Source: Rhipidocladum racemiflorum
Lineage: Eukaryota; Streptophyta; Magnoliopsida; Poales; Poaceae
DNA: 64,000 nucleotides
Reading direction: 5' to 3'
NCBI GenBank assembly: GCA_036346355.1
Contig: CM070579.1
Span: forward strand, 3,348,001 to 3,412,000
The notes beneath the pieces were generated by a model. It was not told the DNA's origin. It ran no database searches and saw only the letters and a program-made list of their open reading frames with translations. Each line of letters opens with the position of its first letter. The stretch's first letter is position 1. The translations under genes were made by a program, and so were the position numbers. Below, in pieces: positions 10,166 to 21,585 of this stretch.

Positions 10166-11640
10166 ACGTGCCAAACAAGATCAGCATCAGAGCATGACAA
10201 AAGATTTTCGCACCAGAAGCCGGCCGGTTTATCCAGTGCTCTGCATGCCTTCCGTCCAGCGGGCTAAAAGATAATGCGAGATCGCAGGTTTTGTCAAAGC
10301 AAATCCAAACGATTCTTGGTGCCCATAAAAAGGAGCCCCCCCCCCCCCCCCCCTGAGTGAGAGCTCTCTTGTCCTAATCTATCGGCATTGACACTAATGC
10401 TTTTTGGTTAAGCAACTGGAGGCCTCACAAGAGATTGCTACTATAGAATTTAAAGCTGGCCTCTAGAAGGAGCAGATTAGGTAGAACAGGAGCTGCTTCT
10501 TTCCTCTTGTGCCACGTTGAGACTTGTTGCTTCACGTAATTGGCCTGTGACCACGACACACACAGTCACACATGCACACCATTTCTTTGCTCCTGATTTA
10601 AGCAACTGCTCAACATTTGGTAGAAATGAGTTAGGATTCAGAGCTGCACTTTGACACACTCTATCTTACTACTGCATCTTGTAGAACTAGCATTAGCTGC
10701 TGTACGTCGTAGTACTATACATGTGGATTTAATGTGCTGATTGCTTCTTACCTGTTTGATGCCAGAATGTGGCGAAAGCTAAGCTGATGACAGGAGAAAT
10801 GTCACGAGCGGGCGGGCAGTTGCCGTCCTGTGGTTGCACCTCCCTTTCCCGCGGTTTATGAATGTTCTCGTGAGAGAGCAGCTCTTGTGGATTTCCATTC
10901 ATCTGGTCAGTTAACATTCTGCAAGTGCCTCCTGGCTCCTGATAAATGATAACGAGGTCAGATGCTTGTGGCATAAATTAAAGCACCAGGTAGAGAGACA
11001 TGCAGTGAAGTCAGCATATGCGGCTAAATGTACGCATGCACCACTGCAAAGTAAAGGTAAAGCGAGCCTGGCTTCCAAATTTTTGGAAGTGAATTATCGG
11101 CGTGATGGTTTTGCTTTTACTTACAGCCGATAGATTTTTGGGTTTTTCATAACTTTTACCCGGATGTTTTCTTTAGTAATCATCGTCTAAATTACTGGCT
11201 ATTGAATTTGCTTTGAGATCGATGCACGTCCCCCTGAATTCGAGATGGGTTGCTATCTTTTGATCGGACGGATGTGTGTTTTGATCGTACGGTCAAAAAA
11301 TTGGATATTTTTTAAAACAAAAATATCAGGATGATGCCTATATTTTTTCATCTATTTGTCTTACAGATCAAGCTACAGTCTAGATTGGATTCTACAAGAA
11401 ATCGTTAAAATCAAGAAGAACCATTTTTTTTGTACGGTTTTGCAAGTGAAATTTTGGTAGAAGTGAAAGAACAATTATTTAGGCTACCATTTTGAGTCTA
11501 CTGCTTTCTATTTTATTCTATAAAAGGTAGTTTCCAGTTGAAAGAAACGTAGATTAGATCGTGAGTAGCGATAACTGGAATTTTAAAATTTTCTATTTTT
11601 TTAAAAAACTAGCTGATTGGCCTGCGACAATTGTGTGGTG
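10166..11640. other. Intergenic, no gene recognised
   Basis: AT-rich sequence with several short frames but no recognisable protein. A segment at 11120-11335 (CCCGGATGTTTTC ... AAAACAAAAATATCAGGATG) resembles the foldback at 22834-22965 and may be a decayed MITE. Confidence 0.4.
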
Positions 11641-11884
11641 TAGTGAGTACTGTGGTATTCTTTGCGCAATTCCAATTACTAAATTTCTATTTCGCACAAT
11701 GTATTTGGGATATATGTTTTCGTAATCATTTTAAGATATGGCTCATCGTATGTGAAAGAAAGTAGTGAGTACTGTGGTATTCTTCGCGCAATTCCAATTA
11801 CTAAATTTCTATTTCGCACAATGTATTTGGGATATATGGTTTCATATTCATTTGAAGATATGGCTCATCATATGTGAAAGAAAG
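11641..11884. repeat. 122-bp tandem duplication
   Basis: Units 11641-11762 and 11763-11884 both begin TAGTGAGTACTGTGGTATTC and share CGCAATTCCAATTACTAAAT and CACAATGTATTTGGGATATA with few differences. No coding content. Confidence 0.92.
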
Positions 11885-12313
11885 GAGAGGAATGTGGGCC
11901 CGCCTAGAAAATCTACACACACTCAGCATTTGAATTATAGGTAGTGATACTTATTTGTTTTCTTCAAATTATTATATATCTAAGAAAACTATTAAATCTA
12001 ATTCTTTAATATTAGGGTCCAAAAAAAAATATGAATACATGACGATATTAGAAAAATTAACGTTTGAATTATGAATTCTGCTATGTATATATAGCCCAAA
12101 AAATATAGTCGTTATAACATAGCCGTTACGATGGCCGTTAGAATAAATTTTAAATTTTCGCATTTAAAAATAACCGTTCGAATTTTTCTGATAAAAAATA
12201 AATGATGTTCATATGGTGGTTATGAAATATCATTATAATATAGGATGGAGAAAATAGAGAATAAGATTTGGGGAATGCTGTTAGAGAGGGAAGAGATATA
12301 TTGAAGGAATCTT

Positions 12314-12527
12314 TTTAGTGAATTATGTATATGGGGATATATGGATTCAAATTTAGAGAACGCTGTTGTAGATGGCCTTAGCATTTAAATTATAGGTAGT
12401 GCTACTTTTTTTTTCAAATTTTTAGTGAATTATGTATATGGAGATATAGGGATTCAAATTTAGATAACGTTGTTGGAGATGACCTTAGCATTTAAATTAT
12501 AGGTAGTGCTACCTTTTTTTCAAATTA
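12314..12527. repeat. 107-bp tandem duplication within a larger repeated module
   Basis: Units start at 12314 and 12421 with TTTAGTGAATTATGTATATG and include AGCATTTAAATTATAGGTAG. A further related copy (AGCATTTGAATTATAGGTAG, then CTAAGAAAACTATTAAATCT) lies at about 11927-12016, so this AT-rich stretch grew by repeated duplication. Confidence 0.85.
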
Positions 12528-12669
12528 GTATATATCTAAGATAACTATTAAATCTAATCCTTTAATATTAGGGTCTACCAATGGTAGATATTTAGAATTA
12601 TTTCAAATTTGTATCTAGGTTAACTATCAAAACTAAAACTTTTAAATTAGGGTCCAGGAAGTCTAGGGC

Positions 12670-12673
<4 letters not shown>

Positions 12674-12717
<44 letters not shown>
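12674..12717. repeat. (CT)n microsatellite
   Basis: About 22 uninterrupted CT units. A likely length-polymorphic marker. Confidence 0.97.
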
Positions 12718-12720
<3 letters not shown>

Positions 12721-14786
12721 GTCGATCCAAGGATATGAGCAAAGCCAACCGATGCTCATCCAAATTTCAGTCGCATGAAGCTTCAGCAGGTCTGTTCACG
12801 TAGGGGCCAAGTCTTTTTCATCACTGGGGCAATCATGCAAAAATCAAGGGAGCATCAGAACAGAACACGTAAACAGATGATCTCTGGTACGAACGACCCA
12901 AGATAATATCTCTACTCGCTCGTCGACGGAATTCACCTCTGCTTACTACTTACCGGAGTTCTATACCGGAGCACGCCGTGCACCGACGAGGATCTAGGCT
13001 TCTATTAGCATAGGAGATCCAGATATTTATGTGTTAGTGGGTTGCGGCGGGCATTCTGCGCCTAGAATGTGATGCACTCTTGTAGTCTTGTTCTTGTCGT
13101 TAACGTGCGTGGAAAAAGAATTCTGGGTTTGCCTGTGTTGGTTGTAAGTAAGAAGCAAGCGAGCAAGCGAGAAATAAGAAAAAGAAAAAAGATTATTCCA
13201 AAGATTTTCTAGGTGTTCTGTTCCAACAAAAAGAACCGGAGATCATGGTGGCTGGAGGCGCACGGCCGTCGTTCGGACGGTCGGCGTCAGCGTCGTCGTC
13301 GGCTGTGAGGTCCAGCGGAGGCGGCTGGCCGTCGACCGTCGATCCGGCCGGGTCCGGGTGGCCACCGGACCTGACGGGGAAAGGGAACTGCATCACGGGG
13401 GCAGGTCACGGACGAGATGATCTGTGTTTGTTCTTCATCACTGTGCATGATCCTGACACAACATTGGGAATTGGGAGGCTGCATTGCAGCGGTCAATGGC
13501 GAGAGCTGCAGCATTTGAGATTTGCTGATTGGATCATGCGCGTGGGGGAGCTAGGCTGAGTTCTCCTTGGAAAAAATGCGGAGCCGGGGAGATGGCGCGA
13601 ATCGGAATAACAGTAGCACATATCAAATTTTGATAGGGCCTTTATCTTTTCTTGTCAGCGTCCTAAGTATATAGAATTAAGCTTTGCGTTAGTAAGTTGG
13701 GGTAAAAGTACCAAACGAGGAAGGTAGCAAATATGGAAGTTGCAACCATGTGTGAATCTAAGTATACCACTACGATGAAGTGATCACTTATCTAACTCTT
13801 TTTATCTCGTTTTTTTTTATCTAGTCTTTTTTTCGAATGAAGTTGTAGATTTAGCCCCCTCCTCTACTGTGAAAAACGCGGAAGAGCGGCCTGCCGCTGC
13901 TGGCGAGCAATGGGGGGCGGGGGGGTCGGCGGGAACATATCTAACGCGGCCGGCGAACGTGGGAGGGAGTTAGATTTGCAATTCCACTTAGGAGAGAGCT
14001 AGATTTGTAAAAAAAAAATGTGGCAAAGAGGCTTAAAAAGTGATCAATTCCATCATTGTAGGCTACATATGACAATATTTTTTTACTGTAGTAGACCCAT
14101 GTGTGCCTGTTTTCCTAAAACTAAGCCCCTACACAAAATAAAATAAAAATAGCCCCCTCTTCCATCGAGGAAGACCCGGCAAGTGACACATATCACCTAC
14201 CACTGTCTAGTAGCGCGAGAGGTGGCTGGCTCCTTGGCAACATGGGGTAAGCGCCGAAGCCGATCGAGCCCACCAAGCTTCTGTGCCCAGAGAACGCAAA
14301 AGCAAGCTTCCCTTGCCCATGTGCGCTCGCCCGTGTTGTCACAAAGCCAATCGTCTCCTACGTTACGAGACCGCGGTAGGTGACACGTGTTGTTTATCAC
14401 GTCACAAAGATTGGTTTTGAAAGAAAAAAAACGTTCAAAGGACTGAGTACATGACCTGTGTGAACTGATTCCCACAAATTCATTGCAAATTGCAGCGCTT
14501 GTTGGGCAGTGTGCGTGTTGCCACAATACATGACTACACCGAGCTGATATCCTTGCGACCAAAGAGCAATCGACACAGGTGCAGGCCCCTGTGCACTGGG
14601 TGCAGGTCCAGTTGAAAGAGAGGCTCACCGAGTAGAGAAGCAAGAAGTCTTCTACAGGAAGCGCATATGGCATATCAATATCATGTCTGTACCTAAGCCC
14701 ATTTCTAACTACCAAAAATGAAGTACAAGAGATCCTCCAGATCACAAATTAATGCCTAAGTTTGGTTAGCACTCGGTGTTTACGGC
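12718..14786. other. Intergenic, no supported gene
   Basis: There is a GC-rich patch at about 13230-13400 with a 104-codon open frame on the plus strand (13245-13559) rich in Ala, Ser and Gly. I recognise no domain and the opposite strand is also partly open, so I do not call a gene. The rest is AT-rich with homopolymer runs. Confidence 0.35.
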
Positions 14787-14880
14787 CACTTTAGAGCGTG
14801 TTTAGAACGCAGAAAATTTACAAAAAACAGTTAAATAGCCACGGAAATCGAATAGTAATTTGCGTCCAAACAAGGCCTCG
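14787..14880. mobile_element. Possible small MITE
   Basis: Imperfect inverted ends: GAGCGTGTTTAGAACGCA at the left, and at the right the complement of GAGGCCTTGTTTGGACGCA. About 94 bp, no clear target duplication. Confidence 0.4.
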
Positions 14881-15513
14881 AAGCTCGAGCTAGTCACTCC
14901 AGCAGCAACGGCAGCGGGTCTTCAACTTCATCACTTTTCAGTTTCTAGACCCGTGACAAATTTTTTTGTTGTTGTTGCAAATCCGAGCTACAGAAGTACG
15001 ACGAATAATACATATTACCTGCTAATAGTTTCGCAGTCAAAGATTGAGCTATTTTTTCCAATTACATTCGGAAGAACTCAGATCTTCAAACAAAACAAAA
15101 CAAAAAACTTATGACCAAACTAGAAAAGTGATGATTTCCGGATCCTCATCCAGACGGATCAAGGATTCAAGATCCTCGGCGAGGTGGCGTGTTACCTCCA
15201 CTACAGGCGATCGTGATGTGCGGCGCGATAAGCTCCCCCATCTATCTCCGGTCAGACCAATCTCCATCGCTCTCAGTGCGGCGACGTGCCTGCTGCAACC
15301 TTGTTTTCCTGCTGCGCTACGTTATCCGCCGCGATCCGATCAAACCGACGACCCACCACGCCGGCCCGTCGTCTCGCGTTGTTACGTTGCTGCTCTCGAC
15401 CGGTCGGCGTCGATCACCGGCTCACGGCGCGTCGTTGCCGCGGAGGTGATGGCGCCCCGCGCCCTATCCATCCATCCCTAATAACTTTGGATTCTTTTTT
15501 CACGGTACACTAA

Positions 15514-15793
15514 GGTCCCGTTTGGCAACTTGAAACCGATCTGTTTCTACTAGAATCTAGGAGGAACCCAGCCAAACAGGCTAAAACTCGGAACGATTCT
15601 CCTCGGAACGTTTCTTCTTTTTCCACACCGTGGTTGAATCACCCTCAACCGCGTTTCACTAGTTTCTACTAGAATCTGGAACCGTACCAAACAGTTTGCA
15701 GAAAATAATTCTGATTTTACCTGAAACGTTTCTACCAAGAAATTAGAACCGTTTATGTTTCTACTAGAATCTGGAACCATACCAAACGGGACC
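15514..15793. mobile_element. Tourist-like MITE with TAA target duplication
   Basis: The ends GGTCCCGTTTGG and CCAAACGGGACC are perfect complements. They are flanked by TAA at 15511-15513 and 15794-15796. The interior repeats the phrase TTTCTACTAGAATCT three times. 280 bp with no transposase. Confidence 0.9.
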
Positions 15794-16139
15794 TAAATTT
15801 AGTAATAACTTTTTATTATTTTTAATTCTATGAATCAGATTACTGAATAGTTATTTATATTTCTACCGATAATAGAGCTATAGAATATTTTCGGTAAATT
15901 AATAACTAGATCTAATTTTTATTACCTGCTATATATATTATTAGCGTAATATGCCGTCACGGTCGCTTTGCTATCCACCGAGGAGATTGGGGAAGAGCCC
16001 AGGAAACGAGTGCGTGAGAGCAACGGCTAGGCAGCCTCCTTCGTGTGTCGCGTTTGTAGCCATCAGAACACGTACTCGAGTAGCTTTGCATGGACCTTTG
16101 CTTTTGCCGAAGGTTGCCAACGTACGTACCAAAGGTGTA

Positions 16140-16410
16140 TCAAATGGGGGGGGAATTGGTGGAGTCGGTATGCAAATCTCTTTATATGCATATCTAGCGT
16201 TGATTGATTTTGTATGAACATCTCTACAATCCAACGTTGTTTGTAATCTCAGGCGTTGGATGGCTCGAATCCCAGGCCAAAGCAATGGACGCGGCTCGGC
16301 TCCCAAGCACAGCACGCATGGCGATCCATCGAGCGTTGGATTGCAGGAGTGTCCACGTGATATCAATCAGCATTAAATATGCACAAAAGAAGTTTGCATA
16401 TCGGCTTCAC
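16140..16410. mobile_element. Foldback (long inverted repeat) element
   Basis: The left arm from about 16168 (GTCGGTATGCAAATCTCTTT ... ACAATCCAACG) is complementary at about 70% to the right arm 16333-16410 (CGTTGGATTGCAGGAGTG ... TTTGCATATCGG). No ORF. The ends were not resolved to the base. Confidence 0.55.
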
Positions 16411-16622
16411 CGAAAAAAATTTCTCCAGGAGTGCGGTGGTTCCGGGGGATACTATCCTTCCCGTGCCATTCGAGGGTAGTATACATGCGAATATTTGGCT
16501 CTGAGCTGGCCTGCGAAGGAACACACGTTACATCAATAACATGCATCGTGGATTAAGGTTGGATGCACGATTTCAATCAATTAAGGTACATGTATTAGTG
16601 TTGCAATTTGTTTAGTGCTTCA

Positions 16623-17118
16623 TCTCTACTCCCTCTGTCCCACAAAGAGTGTATTTCTAGGTTTTTTAAGACAGATTTGTGTGCAAGGTAAATGACTAAT
16701 GTGACCCTCATTACTTCATACATAAGCATCTTTTGCTTTGGTTTCATGACACTTAAATGAGCATACATACACTTACAGCTGGGCCATATAGACTAAAAAT
16801 ACACTCTTTGTGGGACAAATTTTGAACATTGAAAATGCACTCTTTGTGGGACAGAGGGAGTACTATTATAAAGCAGCAGTTGGTGGCAGTGGTGAGTTCT
16901 ACCCACGTCATTAATTGCCCTGCTTAATTGCCCTACTTAATTGCCCTGCTTAATTGCCCTACGCAAAAAACGAAGCGTTGCTTTAATTAGCCAGCTTTAG
17001 CAAGAAACGAAGCGTTAAAGATAGATGTTTGATCTTGTGAAATATTTTTTTTATTTTTTAATCTTTATTTTTCGTTATCAATTTTGTTTTTCGTAGCAAC
17101 GCACGGGCATGTAACTAG
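16623..17118 (+). mobile_element. Short non-autonomous Helitron, interrupted by a Stowaway MITE
   Basis: It starts TCTCTA after an A at 16622 and ends CTAG before a T at 17119, the A/T insertion site and CTRR end expected of Helitrons. The 3' end carries GCAACGCACGGGCAT. The interior has four 13-bp TTAATTGCCCTGC/AC units. A second, inverted copy at 19772-20030 reads TCTCTACTATTATAAAG without interruption, which proves the Stowaway at 16629-16860 inserted later. No Rep/helicase ORF. Confidence 0.85.
16629..16860. mobile_element. Stowaway MITE nested in a Helitron
   Basis: The 232-bp element has the classic CTCCCTCTGTCCCACAAAG terminus and its complement CTTTGTGGGACAGAGGGAG. TA target duplications are at 16627-16628 and 16861-16862. 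Mobilised in trans by mariner-type transposases (family knowledge). Confidence 0.95.
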
Positions 17119-17585
17119 TATATTATTAGGCATGACCTAACCTACCCCTACTAGCTACTGCATACTCCATCCGTCATATATATATAGAGTTATCGTTCGA
17201 ATATTAGCACGGTCTTCGAAACACAGTTTTATCACTCATTTTTATTGTAATATATTTACAATACACAATAAAAATTATAATATTATAAAAATACTTTTCA
17301 AGATAAATCTATATATGATTTTTTATGTATACAATTTAAATATTTAAAAAATACTATCGGCCAAAAATTTAAAAATTTAATTGCAACCCATATGACAGCT
17401 ATTTGTAGAGGGAGAGAGAGTAGTTCTTTCCTCTTCTTTGTTAGTTTTTCTACGCGGCTACGCATGAAGTTTCCCCATAATTAAGTAGTTCGAGATAGTT
17501 CACGAAAGCGAAGGTTTCTCCTATAGTACTGTGCATACGCTATAATTGGTAAATACGATTCGATAAATATAGTTTTATTTTTCAA
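17119..17585. other. Intergenic, AT-rich
   Basis: A degenerate Stowaway-like stretch (TACTCCATCCGTCATATATA, near 17162-17400) is suggested by its start and by the central palindromic ATs, but the far end is unclear. No gene. Confidence 0.35.
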
Positions 17586-18010
17586 AATGTGATACTAAAT
17601 ATTCCAAACAAAACTTCGGTTTGGCATCGATAAATACCATAATATTTTGGGTTGGTATCAATATATAGCATATTTACCAAACTAGCATGATTTGCTCTTT
17701 TTCACTTACCATTTTAGACATCGATATGGTTTATAATACACACCTTTGACCATTACCCTATCTAAGTACACGTTAGTAAAGATTATTATACACATTTAAC
17801 TATTACTTTGACAAATCTAGTATTATTATTTTCACTTGAAATTATACTTTATATCATTTGACAATTGCTTTATCTAATTATACATGTATTTTTTTTCCTA
17901 TTTCGGTATTCGGTTTACTCGTGGTTTTTACCAAAAAAACCGTATCCCAAAAGTCAAAATTTGGGATCAAACCGAGTTGACTGGTTCGATTCAATTCGAA
18001 ATTTCGTTTT
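17586..18010. repeat. Dispersed repeat family X, copy 1
   Basis: AT-rich sequence whose inverted counterpart lies at about 30310-31040. The two share TTTCGGTATTCGGTTTACTC, TAATTATACATGTAT and GACATCGAT-type blocks in the same order. This copy lacks the insertion present in copy 2, so it serves as an empty-site reference. The superfamily was not determined. Confidence 0.75.
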
Positions 18011-18706
18011 GGTAGAAATCTCGGGGGTGGCCGAAATCCGAAATCCCAGCGAGATCTCGAAATTTCAAATAAAATCCGGATGAAATTCAAAAACCAATTT
18101 TTAAATCCGAATTTTTTTCAACCTGGAATTCCGAGATTTCGGTCGGAATTTTCGATATTTAAGCTCACAGAGGTCAAAATCGTCGAGATTTCACCGAAAA
18201 TCGGATGGGTGCCGTAGTATTTATAGTTTTTTTTAAAAAAATTGTTTTATGTGATCAAAGATTTAAGCTCTCAGGGTCCAAAATCTCCCCCAAATTTGCA
18301 TCATGCCGTGCCCAACCCTACTGACAGATGCACGGTGGCCTCGTATCCTTTTGTGTACTTTTGTGACTCTGGGAAGATAAGAAAATAAAATGGAGTATCT
18401 GCTCACCTTATCCGGACCCCTACGGATAGGGATGTTCATGTGATCCATCCATCCCATCCAATTCCAACGACAGCTTGGACAAAGCCATAAAATTAAAGCC
18501 GAGGGCGCCGGGCCCAAGCCTAGGCCTGAAGACCGGCGGCAGGAGACGGATCGTTGCGTGTGTCAGAGTCGTGCACTGGCAGCCAGCCAGCCCGGTACCA
18601 AGTACCAACCACCGCACTGCACGCACAGTGAGAAGTGAAGCTTTGCGCTGTTTGGACACATTGTTTTCTTTCGCTCTTGGCTCTCGAAATGGAAGGGTAA
18701 ATATAA
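18011..18706. other. Intergenic, no gene recognised
   Basis: The left part has many GAAATTC/GATTTCG palindromic motifs (18010-18200). The right part is mildly GC-rich with overlapping short frames on both strands. No homologue seen. Confidence 0.35.
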
Positions 18707-18714
18707 CTTATGAT

Positions 18715-19263
18715 TAGTGGTGGGCGTCATGCCGTGTTGTGCCGTGTCGGTTCGGTTCAGACTTATCGTGTTTCGGGTTGAATTCGTGCCGTGCCACGAC
18801 GGCCCATCGTGCCCACCGTGCCAGGCCGTGCTGGTCCGACTCGTCTTTGGCGAGCCCAGGTTTGGCCCATTTGCGCTTCGTGCCGTGCCGGTCCGGGTCC
18901 GACCCATTTTCACTATTGTGACGAACAAAGAAATAAAACACATCACTACTACTAAACTACCTATTTTAATTACATAAAAGACAAAATATCAAACACAAAT
19001 GCAATGCTTGAAGATATCCTGAATCAACAATTTCTGTCAATTTTTAGGTCTTAATCCATGATTTCAGACTGTTTCGTGCGTACGCAAGACGGCCCACAAA
19101 CGATCGTGTCGGGTCGTGTCGCCCATCGTTTCTGCTTCGTGCTCGCGACGGCCACATATTGCCGGCCGCCCTAAGACGGACGAATCGCCGTTGATGTCGG
19201 GCTTTGCACCGGACCATCCCGTCGTGCCAGCCCAAAAAAGTCCGACCCAAGTGCCTACCTCTA
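18715..19263. mobile_element. Non-autonomous hAT element with CCGTGC subterminal repeats
   Basis: The ends TAGTGGTGGGC and the complement of TAGAGGTAGGC are flanked by identical 8-bp CTTATGAT at 18707-18714 and 19264-19271. The left third carries many GTGCCGTGCC/CGTGCC motifs, as in hAT subterminal transposase-binding regions, and the right third has CGTGTCGGGTCGTGTCG-type motifs. 549 bp, no transposase. Confidence 0.9.
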
Positions 19264-19271
19264 CTTATGAT

Positions 19272-19771
19272 ACGTTATCTATCATGCTCTGCTACCGTAG
19301 TAGATTAGCAGTGCTGTCCTTCCTGTCGAACTCAGGTAACGTGGTACCTTATCCTGCTGAGCTCAGGTACTACGGTACCACGTCCTGCCGTGCTGCCCCC
19401 TAGCTTAACAGCAAGGTCCTATCACGGTCACCCTTGCTGCCTTGGCCGGTTGTCTGCCGCTGCCTTTGTGGACGGGAGAGGAACCATTGTTATAATTTTT
19501 TTCCGATGTGTCACTTTTTTTTTAAAAAAAAAAAGGAATGCGCTAGGAGGCTTAAAAAAACTAAGGATTTCACCATTTCCCTGGCCAAAAATAGAAATCA
19601 TCTCTTATTTAGTCTTATTGGCTTTGTTTTTTTTCTTCTTCTTGCAAATCCACCCTTCACGCGTACGGATTTTGTAAAAAATTACACGCACGTAAAAGTT
19701 AGACTCGTAAAAAACATTTTTAAATACACGCGCTGGGTGTAGCTGTGGATACGTGTCACCTGTTATATCTT
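19272..19771. other. Intergenic, no gene recognised
   Basis: Contains a T9/A11 palindrome at 19515-19534 and short frames without similarity to known proteins. Confidence 0.4.
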
Positions 19772-20030
19772 ATAGTTACATGCCCGTGCATCGCTACGAA
19801 AAACAAAATTGATAACGAAAAATAAAGATTAAAAAATAAAAAAATTATTTCACAAGATCAAACATCTATCTTTAACGCTTCGCTTTCGCGAAGTTGGCTA
19901 ATTAAAGTTAACGCTCGCTTTTGCGTAGGGCAATTAAGCAGAGCAATTAAGTAGGGCAATTAAGCAGGGCAATTAATGACGTGAGTAGAACTCACCACTG
20001 CCACCAACTGTTGCTTTATAATAGTAGAGA
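19772..20030 (-). mobile_element. Short non-autonomous Helitron, uninterrupted inverted copy
   Basis: On the minus strand it begins TCTCTACTATTATAAAGCA after an A and runs through the same 13-bp TTAATTGCCCTGC units to GCACGGGCATGTAACTAT. It matches the copy at 16623-17118 along its length apart from the Stowaway. Its terminal CTAT departs from the CTRR rule by one base. Confidence 0.82.
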
Positions 20031-21585
20031 TATGATGAAAAAAAAGGGTTAGATTTGTAAATACACCACGTAAAAGTTAGACTCGTAAAAAATAAAACCC
20101 TAGTGGCTGACTGGCTGGATAAGGGATGATTTCGCCGAGACACGCTGTTCTGGATAGGACGCAGCGTGCGCTTTCGTGGACACCATCATTTCGCAAGGCA
20201 GCGACAAGCGGGGTGTCTTCTTCTTCGCGAGCCGTACGGCGACGGCGACAGGTCTCGGCGTCGCGCGCGGCCGCACGCCTTTTTCGCTGCACCCACGCAC
20301 GCACGTCGTACGAGCCTCCGCCGCGCTGACGACGTCGTTGGGATCGAGTGGACAGCAGAGTAGGCGACTGGCGCTGTACAGCACCGCTGCGCCCTCCTCG
20401 ACCGACCAGCCCAGCCCAGCCGGCCGGCCTTGCACGGCGAGCGGATGCGACGGGTGCGCCCTGGCTTTTGCCCGCGTACGCCGGCCAAGCACCGGCGAGC
20501 CACGGTGTGGAAGGCGATGGTAATCGCCACATGCTCAACTATTTGGCCTCCGTCCTTGTGTGCCCAAGGTTGGCTGCATGCGTGCATGTCTGTGCTTTCG
20601 GTGCGACGGCTGCTAGTGGATGGCGTGGGTTGCTTGCAAGAACAACGACGTGCCTGTTCGGAACGCGAGAATCCTGTAGGAAATCCTACCGTGCAAAAGG
20701 ATGCACAGAGACCGCATGCAGTGTCTTTTTAAGCAGTAATAATGCAGCACAAATACTATACGGTAATTATATATTTGTCAAAAATCTATGTATAAAGCCA
20801 AAGCCAAGCGAAAAAAGGAATTAAAGAAACGTGAACAAAGAGTGAAAAAAACTCAATCAGGTTCTAAAAAAGAGAGACAAGTAGTAATAGCTCCCTCCGA
20901 AACTTCCTTCCCTCGAGCTCGAAGGAGATAAAGATCAGTCCGCACCTTCAAAGCAACAACAGCCACCGATAAATTAATAGAGTTAAAGATCTCACCGTTA
21001 CTGCCTTCAAACAGTTGATGGCTGATGCCTTTTCAGTGGTGTCGGGGCGGAACCAAGCGGACAACCAGAGACCTTACCGAACCGGACCTCACGCGGCCAG
21101 ATCAAACCAAGCCAAGAGGAGCTCAAGACGTACGGCGAGCTGAGCCGTGCGACCGAGCCGTTTGCACGGACCGGTCCGTGGCGAATCCGGGGGCCACGAC
21201 CCGTACGCGGCCAACGGCCAACTCGCCCACTCGTCGGCCTCCATGGCCGCCGCCGCGTTTCCTCTCTTCGCTTGCCCGCACCGGCAACAACTGCCATCGA
21301 GCTCAAGAGTTTTCAGAATTTGACACATTTTAAAATTCGTATTTCGAAATTTGACACTCTGACCCACTGTCATACACACAGATGGTCTCATGTGTCATTC
21401 AAATGCTCTGAAAGACTTACGAATTGAGTGTGAAATTCTGAAATAACTGGTGAGGTCACGGGGCATACCGCGCATTGGCAGCTACGCCTACGCTTTGCTC
21501 TCCGCGCCACCAATTTTGGTAATTATCCCTCCCTTACACTCAGGAGGTTTGAAGCCCTCCTAGAGCATCCACCTCACCTCCACCT
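20031..21585. other. Intergenic GC-rich stretch, no gene supported
   Basis: 20100-20650 is GC-rich with open frames of 100-158 codons in several frames on both strands. They lack recognisable domains and their compositions (Arg, Ala) fit chance openness at high GC. 20830-21330 is similar. I cannot exclude a gene fragment. Confidence 0.35.

Noticed and set aside
13245..13559. 104-codon frame, possible small gene
   Set aside because: Low-complexity start, no domain, and the opposite strand is also open. Kept only as a note.
20077..20538. Open frames of 100-158 codons on both strands
   Set aside because: Arg/Ala-rich frames in several phases of high-GC sequence with no homologue and no splice support.
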